This document shows positions 15,512 to 15,727 of a stretch of 15,727 nucleotides of DNA, one piece after another (the stretch's first letter is position 1; each line of letters begins with the position of its first letter). The DNA lies in contig CAZPUS010000055.1 of NCBI GenBank assembly GCA_964589825.1, forward strand, positions 1 to 15,727. Direction: 5' to 3'. Under the pieces are notes generated by a model, which was given only the letters and a program-made list of their open reading frames with translations, did no database searches and had not been told where the DNA came from. This DNA comes from CAZPUS01 sp964589825. GTDB lineage: Bacteria; Fibrobacterota; Chitinivibrionia; Chitinivibrionales; WJKA01. The position numbers and the translations under genes are program-made.

Positions 15512-15727
15512 TGCCGTCAGTGCTTTACAGATACATTTTTGTGCACATCGATATCAGGCTGAACAATAATGTATTGTATTTCCCCGTTGCATGCGAATAA
15601 CCTTTTCCCGAATCATATACGTTTTGTATGTACGAATAATGAACAGGCATGCAGTACCAGTCCATAAGAGCCCTGTTTGGTGAGGCGGTCTATTGATGCA
15701 TATACAGGCAGAACATATTGGAATTCG

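Larger units (their letters stand above)
15269..15727. other. Gene-free control region upstream of the porin-amtB-glnK operon
   Basis: These 459 bases hold the leader of the porin-like gene (about 100 bases), the sigma-54 promoter at 15381-15396, a 10-base palindrome AACAATTGTT (15428-15437), a 15-base palindrome at 15497-15511 and AT-rich DNA to the right edge. I see no credible gene; a 68-codon plus-strand frame (15248-15454) crosses the promoter and has no ribosome site or motifs. The last 180 bases carry three loose copies of CGAAT(A/C)A, to which I give no meaning. Confidence 0.6.

Noticed and set aside
15600..15727. Search for a tRNA, partial gene or attachment site at the right edge
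   Set aside because: No cloverleaf, no open frame with a ribosome site and no long repeat were found in these bases.

Overview
The window looks like a chromosomal segment of a Gram-negative (diderm) bacterium. An outer-membrane barrel protein and several exported proteins carry signal peptides, a convincing sigma-54 promoter is present, and the DNA-damage genes include an ImuB/DnaE2-type mutasome. One exported protein combines a TolB-like propeller, Ig-like modules, a malectin-like module and a 'YPNGGE' beta module. That style of architecture makes me think of Fibrobacterota (Chitinispirillum/Chitinivibrio-like) or a neighbouring phylum. The taxonomic guess is inference from gene content only.

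Layout. (1) 1-2399, minus: the N-terminal 799 residues of a large exported multidomain protein whose frame stays open past the left edge of the window. (2) 2806-3410: an internally deleted IS256-family element that keeps both inverted-repeat ends and three fragments of its transposase. (3) 3538-8489, minus: a compact SOS mutagenesis operon, lexA > dnaE2 (imuC) > imuB. It has a good sigma-70 promoter and a perfect 16-bp palindrome over the predicted transcription start, which is my candidate for this organism's LexA operator. (4) 8694-8978, plus: a small ORF with an in-frame stop, probably a decayed gene. (5) 9043-10951, plus: two exported proteins, one with a galactose-mutarotase-like fold and one unknown. 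(6) 11042-12136, minus: an MscS-type mechanosensitive channel. (7) 12270-15396, minus: a nitrogen operon consisting of a sigma-54 promoter, an outer-membrane porin-like protein, the ammonium transporter amtB and the P-II protein glnK, closed by a strong intrinsic terminator. (8) About 15400-15727: gene-free DNA upstream of that promoter, with a 15-bp palindrome where an enhancer-binding activator could sit.

How the genes work together. DNA damage should trigger LexA self-cleavage and release the DnaE2-ImuB translesion pair. The usual third partner, ImuA or SulA/RecA-like, is absent between lexA and the polymerases. In the nitrogen operon, ammonium would pass the outer membrane through the porin and the inner membrane through AmtB, which P-II then gates. 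The P-II protein has Phe where the uridylylated Tyr51 normally sits, so its control is probably by ligand binding alone. All genes were called by reading translations. No database search was possible.
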